A program made the translations under genes and the position numbers. The notes beneath the pieces were generated by a model. That model worked only from the letters and a program-made list of their open reading frames with translations, did no database searches and was not told the origin of the DNA. A DNA stretch of 64,000 nucleotides from Mesorhizobium japonicum MAFF 303099. Its GTDB lineage: Bacteria; Pseudomonadota; Alphaproteobacteria; Rhizobiales; Rhizobiaceae. The stretch covers positions 6,294,001 through 6,358,000 of the forward strand of contig NC_002678.2 in NCBI RefSeq assembly GCF_000009625.1, in the 5' to 3' direction. Positions 49,137 through 57,504 of this stretch are shown piece after piece (position 1 is the first letter of the stretch; each line of letters opens with the position of its first letter).

Positions 49137-49981
49137 CGCTTGAGGCCACTGATGAAGGCCTTCACCCGCAGTGGATCGACTTGGTTCCACCAGACGCCAT
49201 CATGTTTCAGCGAGCTGGCGACGATGACGCCGTCAACGATGTCGAGAATGTCGTTGGCATTTTCGGGCGTCACGCCGCTGCCAACAAGCGTCGGCAGCCC
49301 GGCCGCGTCTTTGATCATCCTGATGTAGCCGAGGTCGGCGGCGTGGCCGGTGCGTTGGCCGGTGGCGATCACCGCATCGGCATCGAAGAACACCAGGTCC
49401 TTGACCTGTTCCTCGACCGGCCGGTCGCCGACGATCGCATGGGCGCCATGCTTGACATGGGCATCGGCGAAGATGCGGATGCCGTTGGCGCGAAGCCTCG
49501 CGCGGAAGCGCATGGCACGCGCCGCCTCGCCTTCGATAAAGCCCTCATTGGCGACATAGGCGTTCGCCCACTGATTGACGCGCACGAAGGAGGCACCCGA
49601 GGCGCTGGCGATCGACAGCGCGGGGATGGAGGCATTGGCGAGCACGTTGATGCCGATCGGCCGGCCGATTTCCCTGCGGATGCGATCGGAGACGACGGAC
49701 ATGTAGGCGGAAGTTTCAGGGCCGATATCGTCCGGCTTGGCGAACGGCACGTCGCCATGGTTCTCGACGATCACGCCGTCGCAACCGCCATCGAGATAGG
49801 CTTTGGCATCGTCGAGGCCGCGCTGGTAGATGGCCTCGACCGCCTCGCCATCGTAGCGCGGCGCGCCCGGCAGGGGCGCCAGATGAACGACGCCGATCAC
49901 CACTTTCTTTCGGCCGAAGATCGACTGCAGCGCGTCATCGGCGACCTGCTTGGAGCCGATGGAGTTGGGGGATTTTGTCAT
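49133..49981 (-). CDS. BtpA/SgcQ-family TIM-barrel protein
   Basis: The 282-residue protein matches the BtpA/SgcQ family: VVIGVVHLAPLPGAPRY at the first strand, CDGVIVENHGDVPF, IGINVLANASIPAL and TLVGSGVTPEN near the phosphate-binding end of a TIM barrel. BtpA affects photosystem I stability in cyanobacteria, and SgcQ sits in an E. coli sugar cluster; the chemistry is unknown. The glycine-rich SGVT loop suggests a phosphorylated substrate, fitting the adjacent PfkB kinase. Both ends overlap neighbours by 4 bp. Confidence 0.88.
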   Translation of the reverse strand: MTKSPNSIGSKQVADDALQSIFGRKKVVIGVVHLAPLPGAPRYDGEAVEAIYQRGLDDAKAYLDGGCDGVIVENHGDVPFAKPDDIGPETSAYMSVVSDRIRREIGRPIGINVLANASIPALSIASASGASFVRVNQWANAYVANEGFIEGEAARAMRFRARLRANGIRIFADAHVKHGAHAIVGDRPVEEQVKDLVFFDADAVIATGQRTGHAADLGYIRMIKDAAGLPTLVGSGVTPENANDILDIVDGVIVASSLKHDGVWWNQVDPLRVKAFISGLKR

Positions 49982-50889
49982 GCGGTTTCCGCTTCCGTCG
50001 TTTCCATGAGTATCTTCATCTCCTGCCTGTCGGGGCAGGAGCCGAGCGTGCCGGGGCGCCCGACCGAAATGGCCGCGGCTCGTACAGCGATCCGCGCTGC
50101 CGCGGCGAGGCTGATGCCAGCCGCAAGGAAGCCTGCGAGGCAGCCGCAAAAGACATCGCCCGCGCCGCTGGTGTCCACCACGTCCACCTTGGGCGCCGCG
50201 AACCGGTCGATCCGTCCTTCGCGGTCGGCAACCAGGCAGCCGGCCGCGCCAAGCGTCACGATCGTGCCCTCCGTGCCTTGACGGATCAATTCGCGGGCCG
50301 CCGAGGCTGCATCGCCGGTTCCGGTCAGTTGCTCTGCTTCGCCTGCGTTGACGACAGCGAGGCTGACGGCGTCCATACACGGTGTCGAACCGACCGCGAG
50401 CGGACTCGGATTGAGGATCGTCATGGCGCCCGCGCTGCGCGCCGCTTGCAGGCAGGATGTCGTCACATCGGGAAGAAGATTGCCTTGCATCACCACGATG
50501 TCGCCGTGTTCGATCGACGTCGCGAAACCGCCGTCGGCCAGTGGATCGAAGGCGGCGGCGCAGCTGGCGCCGGTGACGATGAGGTTTTCGCCCCGCACAT
50601 CGACGATGATCGTCGACCGGTCGCTGGGCAGCGCCAGCACCGTCAGATGGCTGGCGTCGAGGTCGCGGCTCAGCCGTTCTCGTATCCAAAGGCCGGCGGT
50701 ATCGTCGCCGATCGCCGCGCGGAAACAGACATCGGCTCCGGTGCGGGCGGCGGCCACTGCCTGGTTCGCCCCTTTGCCGCCAAGTCCGTCAACATGACTG
50801 GACGCGTTCAACGTCTCGCCAGGCCGCGGAAAGCGGCCCAGCTGAAACGTCGTATCGACGCAGACATTGCCGACGACATGGACGCGCAT
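49978..50889 (-). CDS. PfkB/ribokinase-family carbohydrate kinase
   Basis: The 303-residue kinase begins VHVVGNVCVDTTFQ and carries both PfkB signatures: GGKGANQAVAAARTGADV and DTSGAGDVFCGCLAG, with catalytic Asp245. Ribokinase-family members phosphorylate sugars, nucleosides or sugar acids using ATP. ATG 50889 begins the fold; the frame is open further but those residues belong to the previous gene's reverse frame. Co-translated with BtpA. Its product is probably the substrate of the BtpA-type or hydrolase proteins. Confidence 0.92.
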   Translation of the reverse strand: MRVHVVGNVCVDTTFQLGRFPRPGETLNASSHVDGLGGKGANQAVAAARTGADVCFRAAIGDDTAGLWIRERLSRDLDASHLTVLALPSDRSTIIVDVRGENLIVTGASCAAAFDPLADGGFATSIEHGDIVVMQGNLLPDVTTSCLQAARSAGAMTILNPSPLAVGSTPCMDAVSLAVVNAGEAEQLTGTGDAASAARELIRQGTEGTIVTLGAAGCLVADREGRIDRFAAPKVDVVDTSGAGDVFCGCLAGFLAAGISLAAAARIAVRAAAISVGRPGTLGSCPDRQEMKILMETTEAETA

Positions 50890-50891
50890 GG

Positions 50892-51662
50892 CTAATCCCT
50901 GGCTGTCGCCCAGCCCAGCATCTGTTCGAACAGCGTCTTGTAGCCAATCCAGGCGATGAAACCCGGCGGCAGCCAGTGCGGCCCGACATCCGATGTCCAG
51001 GCGACGGTGCGGCCCTTGCCATACTTGCCGGTCACCAGCAGCGGCATGGAATGGTAGTCGGAGGACACGGTGGCGAGGACTTCGGCGCCCTCCTTGACCA
51101 TGACCTCGTTGAAGCCGAGCAGGATCGGCCAATCCTTGCCCAGGCCCTTCAGGATCGGATGGCTCTGAGGGCCGACAACGACCGGCGCATAGCCCTCGGG
51201 CACCTCGACGCGATCGTCCACCGGCAGGCAGGTCACCGGCAGAACGTCCTCGACCGGCGTCTTGTGGTAGCGTGCGCCGCCGTTGATGCCCTGGAAGCTG
51301 TAATAGCCGCCGAACATCAGCAGACCGCCGCCATTGCCGACATAGTCGCGCAGCAGCCGCAGCCGGTTCGGCGTCGGCTTGGAGTGAACCCAGGTGTCGG
51401 GGTGAAGCAACAGCGTGTTGGCGCCGAGATCGGAAAGCACCACGGCGTCATAGGCCGAAAGCGTCTCCATGGTCTGGGGAAAATTCCGCTGCGCCTCGTG
51501 CGCCGGCATGAAGGTGACATCGAACGGACCATCCTTCAGCGCCGCCAGCAGTTCATCGGCGCCGGTGTGATAGGTCACGGTCGGAAACTGGTCGAAGCCC
51601 TTGATGTGGGTCGCGGTCGAAACCCAGGACTCGCCGGCGAGAAGAACTTTCTTCCTGGACAT
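50892..51662 (-). CDS. Glutamine amidotransferase-like protein (STM3548/ThuA-like)
   Basis: The 256-residue protein has a flavodoxin-like class I amidotransferase fold: VLLAGESWVSTATHIKG, VVLSDLGANTLLLHPD, then GGGLLMFGGYYSFQGIN, and GKYGKGRTVAWTSDVGPHW. The usual Cys-His-Glu triad is not evident (the nucleophile elbow reads MFGGYYS), so true glutaminase activity is doubtful. It lies between the phosphotriesterase-like and kinase genes. Role unknown; members often occur in sugar catabolic operons. Confidence 0.82.
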   Translation of the reverse strand: MSRKKVLLAGESWVSTATHIKGFDQFPTVTYHTGADELLAALKDGPFDVTFMPAHEAQRNFPQTMETLSAYDAVVLSDLGANTLLLHPDTWVHSKPTPNRLRLLRDYVGNGGGLLMFGGYYSFQGINGGARYHKTPVEDVLPVTCLPVDDRVEVPEGYAPVVVGPQSHPILKGLGKDWPILLGFNEVMVKEGAEVLATVSSDYHSMPLLVTGKYGKGRTVAWTSDVGPHWLPPGFIAWIGYKTLFEQMLGWATARD

Positions 51663-51695
51663 GTAAACTCCCTGTTTTTTGCTGTGGCCGGCAGC

Positions 51696-52784
51696 TCAGA
51701 GGCTCGCGGCGAACACGGTCTTTGGGTTGTCGATGAGCATGCGGTCGATTGCCGATTGCTCGACACCATGGCGTTTCAGCCTTGGCACGAAATGTTTGAG
51801 GATGAAGCCGTAGCCGAAGCCGCCGAAGCGCGTCAGCATGATCTTCAGGAAGACGTCCTGCGACAGCAGGATCCTGTCGACCAGCCCCATGTCGATCAAC
51901 GAACGGATCGCCTGCGCGTTCTGCTCGTCGGAAGGCGATTGCGCATCCTGGTCGGCATAATAGAAATCCATGCCGATCATGTCGTATTCCAGGAAGGCGC
52001 CACGCGCGGCGAGGCTTCTCTGGTAGGCAAGGTCATTGTGGCTCGGATTCATATGGCAAAGGATCGTATGTCTCAGATCCGCGCCTTCGGCTTCGACCAC
52101 GTCGAGCACGTCATGCGCCAGCCGTTCCCAGCCGGGCAGGTGGATGGTCAGCGGGACGCCGGTGATCCTGGCCGCGCGCGCTGAAGCCCGCAGTGATTTG
52201 CGTTCCTCTTCGGTGAAATCCTTGCTGATGCCGACTTCGCCGATGATGCCGGCCATGATTTCGGGCTGCGTCGAGCCGCCGCCGACATCGTTGACGAGAA
52301 ATTCCGTAGCGGCATCGACGTCCATCGCCTTCAGCCAGTCCGGATGGGTGTGCTGCAGATAGAAGCCCGTGCCCATGACGATGCGCAATCCGGAGGCGCG
52401 GGCAATACGTGCCAGCTTCACCGGATCGCGGCCGATGCCGATATTGGTCGCGTCGACAACCGTATGGCCGCCCAGCGCCCGGTACCTGGCGAGCTCGGAA
52501 AGCGCCAGGTCGCTGTCGTCGAGCGAGACATTGTCGCGGTTCATGTAGGGGTTCATCCGCAATTCGCCGATGATCTCCATGCTGACCGGCTGCTCGGCGA
52601 TCTTCCTGTCGTCGGGATGGCAGGGGCATTTCCAGGATGTCGAGCCATCGAGCAGGATATGCTCGTGCATCAGCGTCACGCCCATGTCGGCGATCGCGAC
52701 CGGGCCGGTAACGGTCATCACGGTCCCGGAGCGAACACCGATCGGCACTCTTTGCCTTGGCCTGTTGTCGAACAAATGATCCAT
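51696..52784 (-). CDS. Phosphotriesterase-family metal hydrolase (PHP/lactonase group)
   Basis: The 362-residue amidohydrolase-superfamily protein has the N-terminal His-x-His in TLMHEHILLDGS, a later His in PLTIHLPGW, another in TILCHMNPSH, and the final metal Asp in LLSQDVFLK. The segment that carries the bridging carbamylated Lys in phosphotriesterase reads GIIGEVGISKDF, so Glu probably bridges the metals, as in the PHP subgroup. Relatives include phosphorylated sugar lactonases. It starts directly after the permease stop. A ring-opening hydrolase role is inferred. Confidence 0.88.
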   Translation of the reverse strand: MDHLFDNRPRQRVPIGVRSGTVMTVTGPVAIADMGVTLMHEHILLDGSTSWKCPCHPDDRKIAEQPVSMEIIGELRMNPYMNRDNVSLDDSDLALSELARYRALGGHTVVDATNIGIGRDPVKLARIARASGLRIVMGTGFYLQHTHPDWLKAMDVDAATEFLVNDVGGGSTQPEIMAGIIGEVGISKDFTEEERKSLRASARAARITGVPLTIHLPGWERLAHDVLDVVEAEGADLRHTILCHMNPSHNDLAYQRSLAARGAFLEYDMIGMDFYYADQDAQSPSDEQNAQAIRSLIDMGLVDRILLSQDVFLKIMLTRFGGFGYGFILKHFVPRLKRHGVEQSAIDRMLIDNPKTVFAASL

Positions 52785-52785
52785 G

Positions 52786-53799
52786 TCAGCGGCTCCGCGT
52801 CGCGCCCTTGAACAGGCGGAAATTCAGCCAGATGGCAACGAGGATGATAGTGCCGGTGACGATCGGCGTCAGGAAGGGCGACATGTGCGCCAGGATCAGG
52901 CCGTTGCCGATGACCGCGACGGTCAATGCGCCGAGCACGGTGCCGATGATCGTACCGCGCCCGCCGAACAGGCTGGTGCCGCCAAGCACCACGGCGGCGA
53001 TGACATCGAGCTCGAAACCCTGGCCGGAATTGGACGAGCCGGAGCCCAGCCGCGCGGCCAGAATGACACCGGCCGACGCTGCCGCCATGCCCGACAGGAC
53101 ATAGACGAAGAGTGTCATGAAGCGCGTATCGACACCGGCGCGGCGCACAGCCTCGGCGTTGGCCCCGATGCCGGTCACATAGCGGCCGAACGGCGTCTGG
53201 TTGAAGGCGAGATAGGCGATGGCCAGGACGACAAGGGCGAGCAATGCGGGTACCGGCACACCGAGGAACCAGGCCCTGCCGATGTTGACGAAGAAGCTCG
53301 TCGGCTCGACCGGGATCGAATAGCCGCCGGTGATCAGCAGTGCCACGCCGCGGATGACCGAGAGCCCGGCAAGCGTGACGATAAAGGCCGGGATGCGCTC
53401 ATAGGCGATGAAGAAACCCTGCAAGGCGCCGATCGCCGCGCCAAGCGCCAGCATGCCGACAACGACCAGCGGCCATGGCAGGCCGGCCTGCAGCGCAACG
53501 GCCGAAAGTGTCGCCGTCAGCGCCAGCACGGACCCCACCGAAAGATCGATGCCTCCGGTGGTGATGACGAAGGTCATCGCCGCCGCAACGATCAGCAGCG
53601 GCGCTGATTGGCGCACGATGTTGAGCAGATTGGGCGTCGTCAGGAAGGAACCGGTGACCAGCGAGAAGACCACGCAGACGACGATGAAGAACAGCGCGAT
53701 GGAGACGACGCTGCCATTGGCTGTCGCCACATCCTTCCAGGTGCTGTTGTGGGCGCGTTTGGGCTGCGAGGCGCCAACACCGGCGGAGGTGACGTTCAT
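52786..53799 (-). CDS. Ribose-type ABC transporter, permease
   Basis: The 337-residue permease has about ten hydrophobic segments and RbsC-type motifs: GGIDLSVGSVLALTA, the ATPase-contact loop IGANAEAVRRAGVDTRF, and VIAAVVLGGTSLFGGRGTIIG. It imports a sugar-like compound with the ATPase (4-bp overlap) and binding protein upstream. The PTE-family gene begins one base after its stop, tying import to the downstream enzymes. Confidence 0.94.
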   Translation of the reverse strand: MNVTSAGVGASQPKRAHNSTWKDVATANGSVVSIALFFIVVCVVFSLVTGSFLTTPNLLNIVRQSAPLLIVAAAMTFVITTGGIDLSVGSVLALTATLSAVALQAGLPWPLVVVGMLALGAAIGALQGFFIAYERIPAFIVTLAGLSVIRGVALLITGGYSIPVEPTSFFVNIGRAWFLGVPVPALLALVVLAIAYLAFNQTPFGRYVTGIGANAEAVRRAGVDTRFMTLFVYVLSGMAAASAGVILAARLGSGSSNSGQGFELDVIAAVVLGGTSLFGGRGTIIGTVLGALTVAVIGNGLILAHMSPFLTPIVTGTIILVAIWLNFRLFKGATRSR

Positions 53800-54596
53800 G
53801 GCTGTACCCCCTCGTCGCGGCTGGCGCGTGCCGAACGCGCGGTGAATTTCCGGCCGACGATCAGGTTGACGACCTCCTCGATGCTGGTGTCGCCGATCCT
53901 GCGTTCGGCAACGTTGCGGCCCTCATACATGACCTGGATGCGGTCGCAGACCAGGAACAGGTCTTGCAGCCGGTGCGTGATGAGGATGACGCTGACGCCG
54001 CGGGCGCTGACGGCGCGGATGAGTTCCAGTACCGCCTCGACTTCCGCCACCGCAAGGGCGGCTGTCGGTTCATCCATGATGAGCACCGATGGATCGAAGG
54101 AGGCGGCGCGGCCGATGGCGATCGACTGGCGCTGGCCGCCGGACAGGTTCTCGACCTTGAGCCTGGTGTCGGCGATGACGATGCCGAGCCGGTCGAGCAT
54201 CTCGCGCGTCTGTTCATGCATGCGTCTGTTGTCGAGAAAGGGGACGCCGAGCACGTGGCGGCGAGGCTCGCGGCCGAGGAAGAGATTGCCGGCCACATCC
54301 ACCGTGTCGCAGAGCGAAAGGTCCTGGTAGACCATCTCCACCCGAGCGGCGCGGGCATCGGCCGGCGAGGAAAAGGACACGGCCTTGCCATCGATCTCGA
54401 TAATGCCGGAATCCGGAATGACCGCGCCGGACAGAACCTTGCTCAGGGTGGATTTGCCGGCGCCATTGTCGCCGACCAGGCCGAGCACCTCGCCAGGTTT
54501 CAAGTTCAGCGAAACATCATCCAGCGTCTGGATAGGGCCGTATCGTTTGGAAATACCGGTCATCCTGACGCGGCAGGTCTCGCCATCGCTCATCAT
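53796..54596 (-). CDS. Ribose-type ABC transporter, ATP-binding protein
   Basis: The 266-residue protein has a single ABC domain: Walker [12 protein letters not shown]-loop VYQDLSLCD, signature NLSGGQRQSIA, Walker B VLIMDEPTAAL and switch His in LITHR. Like the other sugar system in this window it lacks the second domain of RbsA-type ATPases. The frame continues upstream only to a TTG; ATG 54596 is used. An intercistronic hairpin separates it from the binding-protein gene. Confidence 0.93.
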   Translation of the reverse strand: MMSDGETCRVRMTGISKRYGPIQTLDDVSLNLKPGEVLGLVGDNGAGKSTLSKVLSGAVIPDSGIIEIDGKAVSFSSPADARAARVEMVYQDLSLCDTVDVAGNLFLGREPRRHVLGVPFLDNRRMHEQTREMLDRLGIVIADTRLKVENLSGGQRQSIAIGRAASFDPSVLIMDEPTAALAVAEVEAVLELIRAVSARGVSVILITHRLQDLFLVCDRIQVMYEGRNVAERRIGDTSIEEVVNLIVGRKFTARSARASRDEGVQP

Positions 54597-54630
54597 GGTT
54601 CCAGTTCTCAATGCGGCATATTCAATCGGT

Positions 54631-54674
54631 CGCCGGGCTGCGCAACGACCACTAAGTCGATGCGCGGCCCGGCG
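54631..54674 (-). other. Intercistronic hairpin after the binding-protein gene
   Basis: GCCGGGC and GCGCA on the left pair with TGCGC and GCCCGGC on the right, with one internal mismatch and a 16-base loop. It lies between the binding-protein and ATPase genes and has no T run. Such hairpins commonly stabilise binding-protein mRNA relative to the membrane components. Confidence 0.65.
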
Positions 54675-54688
54675 GTCTGGGGAGGATC

Positions 54689-55630
54689 TTACTTGAACAT
54701 GTCCTTGAACTGGCCGACATTTTCCTTGGTCACGATGGTGATCGGAACATTGATGATCGGATCGATCTTCTCGCCCTTCTTGAGCTTGCCGAAGGCTTCG
54801 ATGGCAGCCTTGCCTTCACCGGCCGGATCCTGCTGGACGACGGCGATTACCCAGCCCTCTTCGAGGCCTTGCACCGCGGACTTGGTCAGGTCCCAGCCAA
54901 ACACCTTGACGTCGCCGGTACGGCCCTGGCTGGTGACGGCCGAAACGGCGCCGAGCAAGGCCGGCTCGCCGGTCGCATAAAGCGTCGTCATGTCGGCATT
55001 GGCCGTCATCAGGTTTTCGGAGGCCGACAGCGCCACGTCCTGTACGTTCTGGCCATCGACCGTGTCGAGGAAAGTCACCTTCTGGCCGCTCTCGGTGACA
55101 GCCTTCTTGAAGCCGTCCAGGCGCTGGTTCTGGATGAACGAATTGAGCGCGCCGACAACGCCGATCTTGGCGGTTCCGTTCAGCTTGGTCTTGACGTATT
55201 CGGCGTAGAATTTGCCGATATCCTCGCCAGCCTTGGTGTTGTCGACGCCGACGAAGGCGACATTGTCGCCATTCGGAATCTGCGCGTCGATGGCAATCAC
55301 CGGAATACCGGCGGCCTTGGCAGCGGTGATCGCGGGCTTCACGCCGTTGACATCGATGGCGACGAGAATGATGCCGTCGACCTTCTGGGTGATGTAGTTC
55401 TCGATCGCGTCGTTTTGCGCGCTCGGCACATTGTTGGCGTTGAAGATGACGAGGTCGACGCCGGCGGCCTTTGCCGCGGCCTTGGCGCCGTCATTGATCT
55501 GGTTGAAAAACAGGGCCTGCTGGTTGATGGTGACCAGCGCATAGGTTTCGGCCATGGCCGAGGCGGAGCCAAGCGCGAGGGTCATGGCGATGGCTGCGGC
55601 GCAGCCTGAAAGGATCTTGATAAGACGCAT
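54689..55630 (-). CDS. Ribose-type ABC transporter, periplasmic substrate-binding protein
   Basis: A Sec signal peptide (cleavage near SAMA-ET) leads into a type I sugar-binding fold: ALVTINQQALFFNQINDGAK, FNANNVPSAQNDAIENYI, the VAIDVNG and PVIAIDAQIP hinge segments, and DPAGEGKAAIEAFGKL at the end. It is the first gene of the eight-gene operon and determines what is imported. The binding-site aromatic Phe pair near residues 41-42 and Asp residues are typical of pentose or hexose binders. Confidence 0.93.
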   Translation of the reverse strand: MRLIKILSGCAAAIAMTLALGSASAMAETYALVTINQQALFFNQINDGAKAAAKAAGVDLVIFNANNVPSAQNDAIENYITQKVDGIILVAIDVNGVKPAITAAKAAGIPVIAIDAQIPNGDNVAFVGVDNTKAGEDIGKFYAEYVKTKLNGTAKIGVVGALNSFIQNQRLDGFKKAVTESGQKVTFLDTVDGQNVQDVALSASENLMTANADMTTLYATGEPALLGAVSAVTSQGRTGDVKVFGWDLTKSAVQGLEEGWVIAVVQQDPAGEGKAAIEAFGKLKKGEKIDPIINVPITIVTKENVGQFKDMFK

Positions 55631-55701
55631 TCCGGTTCCCCTTGGTTTTGCGGAAAAGGCCCTTGATCGGGCTCATCTGGCGCTGAGCGCAGATGCATAA
55701 T

Positions 55702-55734
55702 TCAAGATACTTGATTTCTTGTCAAGTGACTTGA
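55702..55734. promoter_or_regulatory. Two tandem TCAAG-N3-CTTGA palindromes (operator)
   Basis: TCAAG-ATA-CTTGA (55702-55714) and TCAAG-TGA-CTTGA (55722-55734) are identical in their arms and are spaced 20 bp start to start, about two helical turns. They lie 72-104 bp upstream of the binding-protein gene and just past the XRE-cupin gene. Spacing and repeat are seen; binding by the XRE-cupin regulator is inferred. Confidence 0.75.
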
Positions 55735-55770
55735 ATTAGCGTCTGCGAAAGGAGAAGGGGGCTGGCCAGA

Positions 55771-56388
55771 TCAGAATGTCGCCGGCGTATTCACCCAGAA
55801 AATGCTGGCGCGTTCGTCGCCGACATTGCGGTACCAGTGCGGCAGTTCCGAGTTGAAAACGAAGGAATCGCCGGCGGACAGGCGAAACGTCTTTTCACCG
55901 ACCATCAGTTCGATGGCGCCTTCCAGCAGATAGCCGACTTCCTCACCGGCATGCTGGATTGGACCGGCGCTTTCACCGCCCGCCTCGATATGATGGATGT
56001 TGCACTGCAGAAGGTGGCCCGGCGAATAGGGAATGACGCGTTCCAGCGATATGCCTTCGCCGCGCCTGAGCGGATCGAGCGCGATCAACGGCCGTGCTCC
56101 GGCGCGAAAGACGATGCCTTCCTCGCCATCGGCCTCCTCGAACATCCAGCCAATGTTGGTGCCGAGCACCTCGACCAACCGGTGAAGCATGGGTAGCGAG
56201 GGTGAGACCTTGCCGTTCTCGACCTTGGAAAGCAGGCTTTCGGAGCAGTTGGCGGCGGCGGCGAGCGCCTTCAAGGTCAGGCCACGCGTCTGCCGGGAGA
56301 GCTTCAACCTTGTACCGAGCCGTACCAGGTTGGTGGCGGTAGAGCGCTCGTCGCCGCCCTTGCTGTTGTGGGTATCGATCTTGTTCAT
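55771..56388 (-). CDS. XRE-family regulator with C-terminal cupin domain
   Basis: The 205-residue protein has an N-terminal helix-turn-helix (LKLSRQTRGLTLKALAAAAN, CSESLLSKVENGKVSPSL) and a cupin sensor domain (HAGEEVGYLLEGAIELMVG, RLSAGDSFVFNSELPHWYRN). This layout is that of PuuR-like regulators that sense amines, amino acids or small acids. ATG 56388 gives the normal start; the frame runs on to 56529. It lies between the dimethylargininase gene and the ABC operon, with the tandem palindromes right downstream of it. Confidence 0.9.
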   Translation of the reverse strand: MNKIDTHNSKGGDERSTATNLVRLGTRLKLSRQTRGLTLKALAAAANCSESLLSKVENGKVSPSLPMLHRLVEVLGTNIGWMFEEADGEEGIVFRAGARPLIALDPLRRGEGISLERVIPYSPGHLLQCNIHHIEAGGESAGPIQHAGEEVGYLLEGAIELMVGEKTFRLSAGDSFVFNSELPHWYRNVGDERASIFWVNTPATF

Positions 56389-56547
56389 TGGGGGGCGCGA
56401 ACATCTCCGCTGGTCGGGCTGACTCGTAAAACCGATCCCGGGCGTTGTCCATCCTGTGAAAAACGGACGATGCATCGGATCGAGCCAAGAACCCGTCCAG
56501 GGCAGTCTCCGCGCCCCGCCGTATAACACCGGCGGGGCGGTGATCCC

Positions 56548-57480
56548 TTACGCTGCTTCGCGCTTCAAGGCCTGCGCCATGCAGTGGATGCCGCCGCCGG
56601 TCTTGGAGATCTCGCTCATGTCGACGGCCGCGACCTCGAAGCCGCGCGCCTTGAGCTGGCCGATCAGCGTCTGGCTGGAGGTCGGCGCGATCACCCGGTC
56701 CTTGCCGAGCGACATGAAGTTGCAGCCGAGCGCCATCGTGTCCTGGAAGGGAACATCGATGATCTCGTGGCCCTTGCCCTTCAGCCAGTCGACGATGCCG
56801 GGCTCGGTGCAGGCGAGGCAGACCGCGGTCAGCTTTTCGGCGATCGGCACCACCATCAGGTCGATATGGACGTAATACTCGTCGATGAAGGCGATGCGGG
56901 TTTCCCAGCCCTCCTTCTCGAACCAGGCCTGCACCTGGCGGGCACCTTCTTCCTGGGTGCGGGCGCCGCCGCAGCCGATCAACACCACGCCGTCCTCGAT
57001 GACGTTGAAGTCGCCGCCCTCGAAGGTGCCGGCCGTGACCATGTCGTAGATCGGGATGCCGAGCTTTTCATACGTACGGATGGCGGCATAATTTTCGCCG
57101 CGCCGCCACCAATTGGCCATGGCGGTGATGATGGCGCCGTAAGGCGTCATGACGCTGGAATCGCGGGAATAGACCTGCATCGGCAGTTCCGGCGTCGGCT
57201 CGTGCCAGTGGATGTTGACGCCGAAATGCTCATAGGCTGCGACCAGGTCCTTGTGCTGCGCCTGGGCGATCTGGACGTTGCAGGGCGCCTCGCGCAGATG
57301 CTTGCGCGACAGCGAACTGGTCGACAGATGCCGCAGGAAATTCGGCGATCCGAGCAGCACGTCGGTCAAGACGTCGGTTTCGTTGGCGAAGCCCCATGAT
57401 GTCAGCGGCTTGGTGCCGCCGGCCGGATTGCGGCGCTGCAGCGAAAACGGCTCGGCGACGATGCGATCATGAACGGTCAT
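56548..57480 (-). CDS. Dimethylargininase/amidinotransferase-family hydrolase
   Basis: The 310-residue guanidino-modifying enzyme has the catalytic Cys300 in KTGGGIHCMAQ, the His in DEYYVHIDLMVV and the Asp/Glu region in AGTFEGGDFNVIEDG. These are the active-site elements of DDAH, arginine deiminase and amidinotransferases. DDAH hydrolyses methylated arginines to citrulline and methylamines. The exact substrate is open. It is 24 bp after the amidohydrolase gene and presumably cotranscribed with it. Confidence 0.88.
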   Translation of the reverse strand: MTVHDRIVAEPFSLQRRNPAGGTKPLTSWGFANETDVLTDVLLGSPNFLRHLSTSSLSRKHLREAPCNVQIAQAQHKDLVAAYEHFGVNIHWHEPTPELPMQVYSRDSSVMTPYGAIITAMANWWRRGENYAAIRTYEKLGIPIYDMVTAGTFEGGDFNVIEDGVVLIGCGGARTQEEGARQVQAWFEKEGWETRIAFIDEYYVHIDLMVVPIAEKLTAVCLACTEPGIVDWLKGKGHEIIDVPFQDTMALGCNFMSLGKDRVIAPTSSQTLIGQLKARGFEVAAVDMSEISKTGGGIHCMAQALKREAA

Positions 57481-57504
57481 GCGGTTCTCCTCGTGGGCTT
57501 GCTC

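Noticed and set aside
54631..54674. Hairpin after the binding-protein gene as a true terminator
   Set aside because: There is no T run after the stem in the direction of transcription, and the downstream genes clearly belong to the same operon; listed as an intercistronic hairpin instead.
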